DNA of 64,000 bases from NCBI GenBank assembly GCA_964019165.1, contig OZ025271.1, forward strand, positions 11,580,259 to 11,644,258, given 5' to 3'. The position numbers and the translations under genes were made by a program. Below, one piece after another: positions 12,111 through 24,724 of the stretch. The DNA comes from Mastigias papua (taxonomy: Eukaryota; Cnidaria; Scyphozoa; Rhizostomeae; Mastigiidae). Position 1 is the stretch's first letter; each line of letters begins with the position of its first letter. The notes beneath the pieces were generated by a model. The model did not search any database, had not been told where the DNA came from, and saw only the letters and a program-made list of their open reading frames with translations.

Positions 12111-13295
12111 ACCTGCTGTTGAGAGAGGACTGCTCACACCAGAGGGGCCATCGCAGCCCCATCGACTGGATAGAGTTGAGAAAAGTTTTGTAAATCATTT
12201 AATTAAATGAACTGCTATCCAATTGCTCCACCTAAAGAAAAGAAAGTAGTTAATAAACCGAAGGTTACAAGATATGAATCTGTCTGCAGAAATTTGATTT
12301 ACTATTTGCTATGCTAATTTGATGTAGTATACGCTTTTTTCTATAAGGAACCACTTTATAAGGAACCTACATGTAGAATGCCAAAATACTTAAAGAACTT
12401 ATACTAATAAAGGAAAATTCCGTAAGGAAGTTGGAAAATTTTTACAGCTGCAAAAACTCAGAGTCCACATATTTCTTGATTTTAGTAATACTGACGACTA
12501 ATCCGGTATTTCGACTATTCCATGATGAAGACTATTCCATAATATAACTATTCCAATTTAAATAACCAAACGGTGTGACTTAGAACGGTGTAACTTTTAC
12601 GGTGTGACTTAAACGCTTCAACTCTTGCTTGAGTCATCTTCAGTATGAGGATAATATGAGTGACGCAGATAAGTATCGTAAGATGAATCAATGAAAACGT
12701 AGTACCAACAAACGTGGAAGGAAGCACAATTTAGGAATTACCGTGAAGGGAGCCCTATAGGGGAGAAAAATACAAAAAGGTAAAAAAGGTAAGCAACAGG
12801 TAGCAATGGTAGCATGGCTATGTTATGAAAGTTGATTTATTTACTTTTAGTTTTATTCCTTACCTAATATTGTATAAGTTATTTGTCATTAATTTCTAAT
12901 CCATATGCCTCCAAATAAGGTGTTCTTTGTACTTAATCACGTCTACAGCATCCTTCAATGTTTGGTAGAATCGTTACAGTTGCTAAGGTGTGATAATGTG
13001 AATTTGACTGTCTGTAATACAAACAGCGAGTGATCATATCAGTGATAGGTACAATAAATATGTAAATAAATAAATATATTAGTAAATGGATAAATTGGTA
13101 TGAAGTGCTGCCACGGCTAGATATCTAACGAATTGAAGCTAAGAGCACACAGATATTGCAGCCTGGATTGGTCCTACTCAGTCTTCTAACAGCACGGAGA
13201 GCCCTAAGTACGATATAGAGTTGATGTTTTTCGTATTTACTTTGTAATATAACATAGCTTTACTATGGATATTGACTTTACTGCTTCCTTTGTAG
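12111..13295. other. Non-coding, nothing recognised
   Basis: Intronic-looking AT-rich sequence. A short tandem motif (ACGGTGTGACTTA, three imperfect copies) is present near 12570-12615. Confidence 0.4.
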
Positions 13296-13379
13296 CATCA
13301 GAAGCCAAAACAGTAAATGTGTATTCTGGAGCCAATGTGATGTTTGGAGACAAAACTAAGATGAAGATTATACCCAGTA
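13296..13379 (+). CDS. Gene A exon iii with a RHIM-like amyloid motif
   Basis: An 84-nt exon after TTCCTTTGTAG with donor GTAAGC; phase 1 in and 1 out, so it is symmetric. It reads SEAKTVNVYSGANVMFGDKT followed by KMKIIPS. The pattern V-N-V-x-x-x-x-N-V-x-F-G-D resembles RHIM-type motifs (I/V-Q-I/V-G-x-x-N-x-M) that form signalling amyloids in RIPK1, RIPK3 and ZBP1 and in invertebrate immune proteins, but the spacing is off by one residue. Role in innate or cell-death signalling is inference. Confidence 0.45.
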
Positions 13380-13760
13380 GTAAGCTACTATAGTCCCCTT
13401 TTGGTATTGTATTGTCTCTGTACTTGTAATGAAGCGTTTAATGTGGAAAGATTAAGATGCATTTGAAATTTGCTACATGTTCATAATAACGTCATTGGAT
13501 GTCATAATCTGAAAATACTATAGGGGAATACATTAGATCAATGATAAGGAGAGATTGACAGCTTTAATGCCAAATAATGTTTTAGTATCATAGGTAGCGT
13601 AGAATAAACAATGCAGTTTGATGACAATATATGTTTCCTTGATACAATGCATGGATTGTTACTTCAATTCCAAATGCAGTCTATTAATTAGCCCATTAAT
13701 ACCACTGCACCTGATAGGAGCTATTCTTACAGAAGTAATGTTAATTTGATTTGATTGTAG

Positions 13761-13798
13761 GTTCACGACCTTGTCTTGGTGGTGAGAGCAATCAAGAG
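13761..13798 (+). CDS. Candidate gene A exon iv
   Basis: A 38-nt exon after TTTGATTGTAG; phase 1 in, 0 out; reads SRPCLGGESNQE. The donor (GTTTTG) is weak. Phase fits both neighbours. Confidence 0.35.
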
Positions 13799-13918
13799 GT
13801 TTTGGTATCTATTATCATTCATATGTCTGAATACTTTATACTTTATTTGTGATGTTTATGATTGCACTCACAGTTTTGCTCACGTATGGCTAGTCCAATG
13901 CTGCTACACTGTTAGTTT

Positions 13919-14125
13919 CGTATCATGTGTAGCATAGTTGCCAAATGTTTGAGAACCCCGTCAGGTCTATTTTCTCCCAAACTAGTTAACAAATCATCAT
14001 GCAGGATTCTGACCATGCATACTAAGACGAGGCCCAATCTGCATGATGATTGGTCAATTAGGTTGAGAGAAAATAGACTTGACAACGTTCGAAAACATTT
14101 AGCGGCCATGCTATCATGTGTACTC
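13919..14125. repeat. Fold-back element (about 207 bp)
   Basis: The left arm (TATCATGTGTAGCATAG..., 13919 to about 14000) is repeated in reverse complement at about 14041-14125 with roughly 80% identity by eye, so the whole segment folds into one hairpin. The two mirrored short ORFs here are by-products of the palindrome. Confidence 0.75.
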
Positions 14126-14427
14126 TTGGGTGCCTAATAGAAGGTTGTAACAAATATTGGGGTTCGAATAGTCCCAAAAGCCTACCTAACGCGGGAGGTT
14201 GAAATAAACAGGAGGAGGGCTAGAAATACGTTGAAAGCATGAAACCACAGGATGAAACAATGCTAAGCAATTCAACAACTTAGTAGGCTAGGGAGCTGGA
14301 ATTATAGTGTTTTTGTGGGAAAAAGGTTGAAAAATTTATTTAGCGGGTGGAAGTCCATTAGGAACCCAAGAGTACTACTTTTTAATATAGTGGCATATGA
14401 GAAAAGTACTGGACTGCTCAGAAAGTA

Positions 14428-14912
14428 AGAAGTTCAGAACTGGATTTGTGAGGCCTGAGAAACTTGATAAGTCACTTGCTTTTTTAAATTCCAATATTCA
14501 CGCAGAACGATCATCACTTTTCCCTAAGAGGTATAGATGTCTTGTGGTAGCATATATAGTAGAGGTTTATAATGTTAGTTCAATGTTAAAATTCATTTCC
14601 GTGTGTATATTGTACACACTCTGCCTCTAGATATTCAGCAGAAAGTGCATGTAATAATTAAATCGTCCGGTATACATTCATTTTCCTTTCATATAATTCC
14701 TCATGATTTGCAGAATTATCTCATACATTCACCCCCATCGACACCCGATTCAACATCTCCTCTACATTATACAGCATTTAAGAATGTTCAGTACTGGGTT
14801 TCTGAGACCTAAGAGCGTCGATCTGTCATATGGCATTAAAATTCATATATTAACGCAGATCAATAATCACTTTAACTTAAGAGGTCTAGATATCTCTTGG
14901 TAACATATGTAG
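14428..14912 (+). repeat. Two diverged direct copies of an about 135-bp repeat
   Basis: Copy one (14428-14565) and copy two (14782-14912) share the order GTTCAG-ACTGG-TTTCTGAG, ATTC...ACGCAGA, ATCACTTT, AAGAGGT-TAGAT and GGTA-CATAT. A third partial trace ends near 15285. No coding potential. Confidence 0.55.
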
Positions 14913-14934
14913 CAATTACATTTTTAGTTACTTT

Positions 14935-15110
14935 ATCTTCCACTCCATTCATTCATTACGTGTTTTTCTACAGCTCATTGCCATCACTTCCTCTACGCTA
15001 ACACTAAACTAACATCACACTAACATTCTATTGCGTCATAACACCTTGCCCTTTTGTTAGGCCTATTTTTATACTAACTTTCCCTCAACACATTGCCTAG
15101 CCCTTCCTTT
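14935..15110. repeat. Dispersed repeat shared with about 56800-56985 (inverted)
   Basis: Contains CATTCATTACGTGTTTTTC, then ACTAACATTCTATTGCGTC and TTGTTAGGCCTATTTTTATAC, all of which recur in reverse complement at 56.80-56.99 kb. This indicates a dispersed interspersed element of unknown class. Confidence 0.55.
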
Positions 15111-15298
15111 CCCACAACGATTTTTGTTATTTCATCTTTATACGTAATTCCGGGGAGCAAATGTATATACCAATTCAAATTGTAAAATAGTCAGTTGAAA
15201 TTCACTAGCGAGGATAACACATAAAAGAACATCTATGGTAATATCTCATAAAAGAATATCTAATGGTAACATATATAGTAGAGCATTACGTTTGTGTA

Positions 15299-15369
15299 GT
15301 GTCTGTCTGCCTGTCTGTCTGTCTCTCTGTCTGTCCCTCTGTCTGTCCCTCTGTCTGTCTGCCTGTCTA
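15299..15369. repeat. CTGT-rich microsatellite
   Basis: Imperfect tetranucleotide repeats of CTGT with CCTCTGT variants. Confidence 0.9.
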
Positions 15370-15573
15370 ACAACGTAGTGTTGGGGAAATTCAGCTACTC
15401 TTGCTGAGAAAGTCTGAAATGATTAAAAAGCTAAGAAAACTTCAGTATTGGGCAAATGAAAAATGTGTATTTTACAAGTAAAGGTAGATTTATTCCCCAG
15501 GTTTGTGATTAGTTATCGTTGCATGGGTGATGATGCATTTTAGTATTCAGTGTTTTGCTATTTTCCTTTGTAG

Positions 15574-15633
15574 AGATGTCAGTTGCAATCAGAGTCGCAG
15601 TTACTCGAAGACAGTTCACCACCTCAAGTCCCA
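15574..15633 (+). CDS. Candidate gene A exon v
   Basis: A 60-nt exon after TTTTCCTTTGTAG, with donor GTACGT, phase 0 in and out. It reads a 20-residue linker rich in Q, S and P (RCQLQSESQ...PPQVP). Low-complexity linkers of this kind separate domains; no fold is implied. Confidence 0.4.
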
Positions 15634-16696
15634 GTACGTTAAGATGAGATAGAATATCAATTATAGTCCAGTTTTCATGCCTTTATAATTTTCTATGGCG
15701 CACTACAGACAGTGGTAGACAATTCATGACAGTGCTATATTGCTGCCCCACAATGTTGCATGTTATAGGACACCTACACGTCATATCGCAGTGAATATTT
15801 CAAAGGGCTCGCCACTTTGCTAGGCTTATGTTCTTGCTGCAACCTTTCCTGAGTGCTTTGAATGTGCTTTGGCAGGTGTGTGTGGTTATGTATTTATGCT
15901 TGCAGTAGCAACCAACGGCCCTCGTCTTAATATCAAATATCAATCTTCATGTACTTTTTGTAAGCCAGGCTCTGCCTTTACTTTTTAACTGTTCACCTTT
16001 ACTATTCACTATTCACCAACAGACTATTTGCCTTTACTTCTTCTGCAATTTCTCTTTATTAATCTTACACATCAGGGGGTCTTTACACAAACAATTTAAG
16101 GGAAAATTTCCCACCATCCCCTTAAATTTTCACATTTGTTGGTCCTTAATTCCCCCCTAATAAGTTCCAAGTTCCATATGAACAGACTATTCACCTCAGC
16201 TTGATTTATTTTGATATTTCCACATCCGTTGTTCTTGCAGTGTCATCAAACTTTACACACTCTAGAAGTTGGTGTCGTTTGTTATTGCACCCAGCACTTC
16301 ACACTTATACTGGCTTCGCCAAAGCAATTCGTCCACCCCAAGTGCTACAGTACCAAACTACAGCCCAATTCTATGCCTTTTCTACCTTCCCTTACATGGT
16401 ACCCTCAGTTGAATTTAGAGCAGAGATATTTGAGAGAACAAGTAGAAATTAATGAATTTGGCCTTTTCTGTAATATGAAATCTTTCGGAGTTATCCAAAC
16501 TTACGTAGTTATCTAGGTATACACAGGATGCCATACTTTTGGCCGATGACACTGCGGAGTAGTTTTCTTTGCAATGACACCATTATATATTCATCCTAGA
16601 CTCGTTATTTTGTAGTGTATGTGATTGTGGCAAAGTCTGAAAAATAGAAGGTCACTCAAATATTCCTGTGGTCGATATTTTTGCTTCTGTTTGTAG
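15634..16696. other. Intron-like stretch
   Basis: No supported gene. Overlapping short open frames at 16201-16516 have no recognisable domain. A C-run/G-run pair near 16070-16160 suggests an eroded small TIR element, but the ends are not clear. Confidence 0.4.
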
Positions 16697-16711
16697 GATG
16701 ATGAGCTTTAA
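16697..16711 (+). CDS. Candidate gene A terminal exon
   Basis: After CTGTTTGTAG, phase 0 reads DDEL followed by TAA, which would close the chain started at 1688. It is too short to be convincing on its own; its support is only the phase agreement and the acceptor. Confidence 0.3.
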   Translation, partial: DDEL

Positions 16712-19010
16712 GACACCACCCGTGGGGGAAGTAGCAGATTCAGTGGAAAATAATAACTGCAAATGTTCCTGAAGATTAGCTGCTCATATCCAATTACGAT
16801 ATAGATGAAGAAGATAATGGACTACCAATACGAAAAGCTGTTCCTGTGTGATATATTTGCCCGTGGGGGCTACCGACCAACCAGACTGTAGTTCATGTCT
16901 TTGGTATTGGATCTAGAAGGTTATGGACTGCCAAACTATCTATGATATGTTTTCTGATGTATCGAGAAGGTTTGGGACTACCAACCAGACAGTCCTGCTT
17001 CTTCATCCTTTACATAAGAAGTTATCTGAAGTTGATGTCTTTTAACGTGTACTTAATGGAACAATGTTTGGATATTTGGAGACTGTACATTAGATCATTT
17101 TTAAAACTTGGATATCTGTAAATAACTATATTGTTTTATAACGATTCTACGATTTCTCTAGGCCAGAGCTATTCAATTAGTTGTTCACATGGGCCGTAGT
17201 TGAAAGTCAAAACTTTAAGTGGGTATCCTCATAAAATGCAAATGAAAAACAGTAAAAAACGGGCCAGAAGTAAAACTCTCTTCTGGGCGATTGGGAGATG
17301 CTGTCTGGACCGATTCTGGCCCCGAGGGCCACTATTTAAATAGGCCTGGCCTAGGTAATCAGATTTTTACGTTTTCAATCCGTCGAACAGCCTATTCATA
17401 TAGAAGTAAGCTTGTTCACTTACAGGGATATTTTATAATCTCATTAGTTTCTGCAATAAAGTTTTCAACATTTTACTCGATTAATCAGCCGTGTTTCAAA
17501 GTTGCCATTCAAAAACTCATACTATGTAACTTCAGAAGGAAATTGTAGTTTGTAAATGTAGACATGTCAATGTTGAAAATGACAAGTTTATTACAAATAG
17601 GTAAATAGTAACTATTCAAAATATAAAGTGGGCATGCGTAGAATTCATGTTGAAAAGTATACTTGAAAGGAGGTGTTAGAAGAGGCTGATTAACTGACTC
17701 AAAGGGAGGTTACTACCAGGTAACAGAAATTTATTAAAATGTATATGTTTTTTGGTTGGTAAATATTTGTAATTAAGTACTATGCCAAAGACAGTTTCAT
17801 CATTTTAAAGTAAGTTGCAATATTGCGACCCATTTTGCGAAATCAGGCTGTTGGCAATAGTTTTTACCAGGAGAAAGTAGTAGCTGTTTTACATTCAAGG
17901 ACTAAACGCAAGTGTTGAAAAATTACACATCACGTGTGAGGTATGTTATCCACTATTTTCAGGCAATGTGCATTACGTACTGACAAGGGTTATGTTGTCT
18001 GGTTAGGTTCCCGTTAGGTTTAAAGTTGAAACGTTCGGTATAAACATTTCAAATCTTCATTGAAGCAGTATATTCAAATACCCAATACTTTCGAAAGCAA
18101 TTATAGGGCAATTGCGTTTGCAATGACATTATGAAAGGAAAGGTATTCAGAAAATGAAGGACGTACGTGTAAATTATTCACATAATTTAACGAAGTTAAT
18201 GCTTTGATTTGTTCATAATTTACTTACCTTATCCATGGTTAATTGTGTAGTCTTATAACTATTGGATTAACTATGTAAGAGATTCCCAATTAGGGATACA
18301 AGACATCATTCCTAAGGATCCAAGAAGCGCCCATTTTAATGGTAGGACGTGGTGTATTTACTACACTCCAACAGTGCAGGGGCTGGGAGGTCAGACCAAA
18401 AGTTTTTTTGGGTTTCAGTGTTTAAAAAGGTTAGATAGTACTGACTTGTATAGATTGAATCATTGGGCTGCATTTGTAGCACTTGCATTAATGTCTCCTT
18501 GTCAATGTGAGACAACATTAGCACCTATTTTATGCCTACCACATATATTATATCTGAGACAGGAATGAACTTTTTCAGTACTCTAGAGTTTTTGTCTTAA
18601 ATGCATATATCCAATAGCATGCTTTTGTTATAGGGGGGGGGGGGCACAGTTAATCTGGGCATAGTTAGCATCAATTAGCTGGGCAGCTGCCATTGGTGCT
18701 CAAACTTCATTTATTTTATTACATGATTTGGCTTTAAGTGTGACAAATGTTACAACATGATGTGGAAAAGAGTTTGAGTGCTCTATTTCTATTGTGGGGG
18801 GGGGGGACACTGAGCCACAGTTTTGAACTCTGGAGGGCCTTACCCTCAGGTCACCCCCTGGCTGTGCAACAGCTCTCTCCTCTTGGATTATGCTGTGTTT
18901 CTCTTGTATGACGAGCACTTTTCTGGAATCCTAATTTTTCAATATTTATTATCTTGTAACCTGTAAACCACAAATATTGAATGTTTGTTACTATCTCTAT
19001 GCCTCTCCAT
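16712..19010. other. Non-coding, nothing recognised
   Basis: Contains two G-runs (near 18633 and 18796) and no credible ORF. The region 17160-17340 has GGCC-rich blocks reminiscent of hAT-derived repeats but no matching ends were found. Confidence 0.4.
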
Positions 19011-19172
19011 ATTTGGAATGTGTTTAGATCCCCTTGGGTAATATCTGGAATGTGTAGGGAACTCCCTTAGGTATTATTTAGAATGTAAAAGGAATACCCC
19101 CTGGTGTTCTATTTGGAATTGTAAGGAGTGCCCCTTGGGTAGTATTAGGAATGTGTAAGAACTACCTCTTGG
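19011..19172 (+). repeat. Degenerate minisatellite, about 33-35 bp period
   Basis: Five diverged units each contain TTGGAATGTGTA-like and CCCCTTGGGTA-like blocks. Not coding. Confidence 0.7.
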
Positions 19173-20748
19173 ATGTCATAGAGCCCAGTAGATTTTCTTG
19201 AGACACCTTTAACAAGATGTTCATATCTGACCTGGTGGAGGTTTATGTATTGAAATCTCTATATCAGGACCCCTGGATGTTTGTATGTATCTCTCTAAAC
19301 CGATTAGTAAGCTGCTCAGGGAAGATTAAGAGAAACCTTGTTTAGTACAGCTTTAACTGCCAGTATACGTATCATTCTTTAAGGTTTTGTGGGGGAACAC
19401 AGCTTTCTTGAGAAGCTGTTAGTTATAGATTATAATATTTGTGGGATACTGTCAAAATATGAGGGACATTCAAGTGCCTACCGTACTTTGATAACAAAAT
19501 AGATGTGTTTTGACATTATTTAGATTCATTGAGATAAGATATTTGGCATGTTTTATTTGTTTAGGAAGAAGCAATCACTTGTTCTATTTCGTCTGTGCTC
19601 TTTGCAATTAATGTAGACCTCTTAGGTGGTGTTTTGGAACTGTGAACAAGTTGACCATTCAACAAGTATACCTTCAGTAAGTGTGCACCTATTATTATAG
19701 ATTGTGGTAATAAGCACCTTCTTACCATAATTTGACAAAATATGATGTGGATTCTTGATCAGACTGCTTTCAGGGTGCAAGGGTGGGGGCCCATGAGCTA
19801 AAAACTCTGCTCAGTAGTGGCAGATATATCTAATAGTATAATTAAAGATGAAGTTTCAGAGACATGAGAGAAAGTTGATTCACACTGTACACTCTGGATT
19901 CTGATATTTGCATAGAGCAAAACATGTTTCTTCATTGTCTTTTGCCTAGCAAACAAATGCCCTGCAGATATCATATATTATAAACAGGATGATTTTGATG
20001 CATGCCCATACACATCCCTTTGAATAGCTGCATAACTTATTTGCCTACTCTTTACTCTTATCTCCAATGCTTTATGTAAAACAGTTGAAATCGGTATGGT
20101 TTAGCCATACCATAAATAGGAAGCCTACTGAAAAGAGAGCAATTAGCTTAAAATTGCATGCTGAAAACACCAAAGCAGAATTGAAAGAGATGATAAGGTC
20201 CTGCCCATGTAGTCAAAAAGCAATTGAAGAATCGAATCTTAATTTGTATTCATAGCGGACAGGGAGACCTATGATCAGATTATGAAGATATTGCATACAT
20301 TGAGAGGATTAAACGTGAGGTATTTGATCCAGTTGTTTGGATACAATCAGCATTGTTAGAATTAGACTATCTTGCTAGTTTTTGTTGTCAGTGCTGTTGA
20401 GGAGGTATTGCGCGTCAGAGGATGTCCAGTATTATTTCTCAGAAGTCGTTTGTGATGTCTTGAATATCTACAGAAAACCAGGTTTCGAGACGGAGCATTC
20501 GAGTTCTGTTGATGTCGTTAGGAGAGCGTGGTTGTAACGTGCGCTTGTAATGGCATAGATACAGAAACATAGGTAGGAGGTGATTTTTGGGTGTGGTTAA
20601 CATTGATTCGCATTTGAAGTATTTGTATTATCTACCATATGCAATGGAGCTGTAAACGAACCCTGTAGTACAAATGAACTGATATATCTTAGCTGCCTGA
20701 TAGCGGAGGAATGTGGTATGTTATGATACATCCATACCATACTCTTAG
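19173..20748. other. Non-coding, nothing recognised
   Basis: No recognised gene or repeat; a 62-codon ORF at 20067-20255 is lysine-rich but without a known domain or splice support. Confidence 0.4.
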
Positions 20749-22252
20749 GTTTCTAATAAACGGGGGACGCTTATTAATTTTTCATGCTTTTTCCGAACTC
20801 CCCGGAGCTTATTTGGACCCCCCGTTGTTTACAGTTCACGGAACGAAAAATTGGAGATTTCTTGCTTAAGAAAAGACATTTCTACTTTCACTAAATGATA
20901 GTGTTTCTTTCGCCTATTGGTTGATCTCAACTGGAGGGCAAGAAGCGGGAGAAAAATATGGCCTAATGAAGTCTGTGCTATTGACTATGGATGGACCGAT
21001 GCAAAATCAAATGCAAAGGAACTCTATTGCATTGAAATCAAGCTGTTTCTATTCAGAAAAAGCAAGAACGTTAAGCAACTTTACGACGTGAGAGATATTA
21101 AATGTACTTCATTGAAGTAGTAGGAGCAGGCAGTGATGCTAGTAGAGACTCCAAATTACTAGGTGAATCAAGGTATCATTTGTTTAAAGCAGACCACAAA
21201 CAGTTTCAGCCCTTGCTCCGCAACCAGAGCAAATATGTTCAACATTGTTATCAAGGAATTTCACAAAAATACAGTTTATGTTCGTAGGCCATGAATTTCT
21301 TCCCCATTTCTTGCCTTCCAGTGAGATTTGCCAATCAGAGATACGATTACGTAATAGTCATGTGACAAGTGAAAGTTGCTTATTGAATGTGTAGTTTGAT
21401 ATTTGTCAGAAGCGCAATTGACAGTTACAGTGCCATTATATTTTAGAAATATTTCCTATACCCCCGTTTATTACGACCCCCGTTTATGATATATCTCATG
21501 ATTCGTTGACCCTTTTGTTTGAATTGTTTGAATTTGTATTCCATAAATCCTACCAGGTATAATTGTGTAGTTTGCCCTTTTACGCTCTTTTGCTTCCAGT
21601 TAGGTGTTGGCTGCTTGTTATCAATTTCATAACTCGTGAATTGCAAACTGATTTCGTATTTTGGGAATACTTTGAGAGGTTTGTACAGCTTTAGTCTCCA
21701 TTATATCTACTCAGCGTTTGTAGGTTGAATCAAGATAAGGTGTGTGTTTTCGATGAATTTGATTCGATTGATAATAGGAACGACCTTGTCGTTGCCATTT
21801 AGCAACTCAATGATATGGTGCAATCGTCGTCCTCATACTTTTGTAGGTCAACTAGTACACAAAATAAACCTTGCCAAAGGTATTTTTATGTTCTCCATGG
21901 TCTCTAATAAACATTGGGGGGACGTTTATGAGGTTTTGAAATTTTTGTAGCCCTCTGGAGCTTACAAGGACCCTATATTATTACGTTTTGGAACCAGAGC
22001 ATAAAAGACAACGAAGATGATGTAGACAGACGAAATTTCGTGGGTTTATTTGATGACAATTATGCTACGATTTCTGGGGCTAATACATGTGCATTTCATT
22101 GATACTGTTTCTATCAGACATAAAACTAATGGGACTTTATGTTCAGAAAATTCCAGCACCTTCCGTTTATTCCAAAGCCCATATCTTTATTTTTCAAAAA
22201 TTTTTCCCAACAGTCCCCCATTTATTCCAACTACCCCCAATTATTAGAGACC
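20749..22252. mobile_element. Possible TIR element(s) with GGTYTCTAATAA ends
   Basis: GGTTTCTAATAAACGGGGG (20749) and GGTCTCTAATAAACATTGG (21900) occur on the + strand, and the inverse of GGTCTCTAATAATTGGGGG ends near 22252. A further G-run block in the inverse sense lies near 21463-21490. The arrangement fits either one 1.5-kb element or two nested smaller ones. Open frames inside (20917-21120, 21102-21287) have no domain I recognise. Confidence 0.45.
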
Positions 22253-22447
22253 AAAGAGTAGTATATTAAATTTCTTTCAGTTGGCTGAATTTATCCAAAT
22301 GCCAAGAGAGGCAGTGTAGCTATAGTGTAGAAAGAAGCAAAATTATTTTAGCATCTTTTATTTGTTTGTAGCTATTAAATTACATTTATATGCTTCTCTA
22401 ATAATAGGAAGTGTTAAATTGACTATTTTCAGCATTAGTAGACATTA

Positions 22448-22697
22448 CCGTAAATCATCGAATAAGCCCCCGGGGGCTTATTTGCAAAACTGAATTTTTG
22501 GGTGGGGGCTTATTCGAAGGGAGGGCTTATTTGAGGGTTCTCTTTGCTGTTTTCCCCCATTCAAAGTAAGTAATACTGTACAGCTATTGTCATGTGAGGG
22601 CTTCTTGCAATATGATATTATTCTACAACTATGCTTCCCTCGAATAAGCCCCCATTAGGGCTTATTCGGAGGTTGGGGCTTATTCGAGGATTTACGG
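22448..22697. mobile_element. 250-bp MITE of the CCGTAAATC family
   Basis: The ends CCGTAAATCATCGAATAAGC and the inverse of CCGTAAATCCTCGAATAAGC are flanked by TA (22446-22447, 22698-22699). Only the TIR and short spacer remain; it is the minimal form of the element at 4040-4879. Confidence 0.85.
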
Positions 22698-23840
22698 TAT
22701 ATGTTATTGGTTAAATCCTGCGATTTTGTAGAAGTAGACAACACACAGTGAATATAAGAACGGTTATGAGTTTTGTCGTTCATGGAGAATAAACATGAGT
22801 AATTGATCTGTGTTTTGGATTTCGTGCAACACTGTTCTTATTACTCATGAAATAACGTGGTAAAGTCAAATATTGCATAAAGGCTTTGCATATGAACATT
22901 AGATCATTAGCATATCTATCTCGACTGAAATTTCTTTCCCATTGGATGAAAAGTCAGGCTTCCAAGAACAGGAGAATTTTCAAATAAGCAAGCTGGGTAT
23001 GACGAAGAGGAATATGAAGAGTCGTTGCGAAACGTTGTCTTTGTAAACTTTTGGTCCTAGATCGGCCCTAGATCCTACTGCAATGAACCATAATACGCTT
23101 GTTTCCATCAAATAAAACCTGCCGCTCTATCCCCATCAGTGAATCTGGAATCCCCTACTCTAGTGCATGAAGAGGCACTACTGTAATTTAGAGATTTCTG
23201 ATATTTGAAGTAAATGTCAAAATTAGGGAAAAAGTAAGTTTCATAATGTCTTTAGGATTAAGAAGACAATGGTCGATTTCGTTCCTTTCATTGGTTGTTT
23301 GAGGATGTCTATGATAGATAGATTGCCTATTTGGAGTTGTCAGAGATATTGCATAAGGCGTATATGTATCAGTCACAATGAGGATGCTTGTGCAAAATGC
23401 CTGTGCATAACAGTTGATATTGATTGTTGTCATTGTTTTGAAGTACTATCTTGTTAGTCTTGTATTCTGGTTTAATTCTTCATGGAATTGTAGGCTGCAT
23501 CTGCTTTACTAATAATTCATGTATGGCCCTTTGTGGAGAAGGTATTTGTAAGGAGGAACGCTGTCTTACTGTAAATCATGTTGTTCTACGTTTAAACTAA
23601 GACAAAACTCCTGTATAAAACAATAAATTTATTTGTCATATTTATCAGGAAACTCCCAGCTATGAAAGTTTTCATTTGCATGTTAAGGCTTATTTAATAA
23701 GGTATGAAGTTTGGCAATGACAAATGTTTAACATTGGTTCCATTTTTGTAGTCTTGATCAGTGGGCTGCCTAGTGACTTTTGAGAAGAGGGGTGTAGCAA
23801 ACGAAATTTTCTGACCGGTTTGAGTAAAGCCCTATAAGTA
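22698..23840. other. Non-coding, nothing recognised
   Basis: No credible exon or RNA; overlapping short frames at 23188-23457 on both strands have no domain. Confidence 0.4.
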
Positions 23841-24095
23841 CCTACAAGCCACCATTATTACCAACAATGAATGGCCATTAAGTCAGCTTTTACGGATGAG
23901 CCAGAAAATTACTGACTTCCTCTACGTAGCTGGGGAAGAATGACACCCCACATACCCTATTTCCGCATTCCTACAAGCTACCATAATTACCGACAAGCAA
24001 TGGCCGTTAAGTCAGCTTTTACTGATGAGCCAGAAAACTACTGACGGCTTCTACGTAGGTGGGGAAGTACACACCCAATTTCCGCATGCCCCGGC
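23841..24095 (+). repeat. Tandem duplication, about 129-bp unit
   Basis: Two copies (from 23841 and from 23970) share CCTACAAGC-ACCAT, AAGTCAGCTTTTAC, GATGAGCCAGAAAA and CTACGTAG-TGGGGAAG. Not coding. Confidence 0.75.
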
Positions 24096-24292
24096 TGTTC
24101 ATGCTAGTAAAGTCTTACATGTGTAGTATTTTTGTTGCATCATTTTACTAACTATGTTAATTATGGTTCATGTCTATATAAGGAATGCTTTAAGTATTGT
24201 AACTAGCGATATTGTTTCTGTCAGTTATTTGGGTGCACTTCAGTGCGTATGCTTTGCTTCCATATGAAGCTTCTCAGGATGATACTGTTGAA

Positions 24293-24724
24293 GGTCACAA
24301 AGCTCATAGGTGCATCTTAACTTACAATGGTCACAAAGCTCATAGGTGCATCTTAACTTACAATGGTCACAAAGCTCACAGGTACATCTTAACTTACAAT
24401 GGTCACAAAGCTCATAGGTGCATCTTAACTTACAATGGTCACAAAGCTCATAGGTGCATCTTAACTTACAATGGTCACAAAGCTCATAGGTGCATCTTAA
24501 CTTACAATGGTCACAAAGCTCATAGGTGCATCTTAACTTACAATGGTCACAAAGCTCACAGGTACATCTTAACTTACAATGGTCACAAAGCTCATAGGTG
24601 CATCTTAACTTACAATGGTCACAAAGCTCATAGGTGCATCTTAACTTACAATGGTCACAAAGCTCGTAGGTGCATCTTAACTTACAGTGGTCACAAAGAT
24701 CACAGTTGCATCATAACTTACAAT
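24293..24724 (+). repeat. 12 x 36-bp minisatellite, open in one frame
   Basis: Twelve head-to-tail units starting GGTCACAAAGCTCATAGG; the unit length is a multiple of three, so the frame stays open and reads GHKAHRCILTYN repeats. Units 3 and 8 share the same variant (ACAGGTACATC, Tyr for Cys), which indicates duplication of a five-unit block. The last two units are most diverged. The 176-codon frame starts at 24212 with a hydrophobic stretch; whether it is translated is unknown. There are no spacers, so it is not a CRISPR array. Confidence 0.95.

Noticed and set aside
13912..14137. Two overlapping ORFs with similar peptides on opposite strands
   Set aside because: They are the two arms of a fold-back element read in both senses.
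24293..24724. CRISPR array
   Set aside because: Units are contiguous with no spacers, the DNA is eukaryotic, and no cas-like genes are present.
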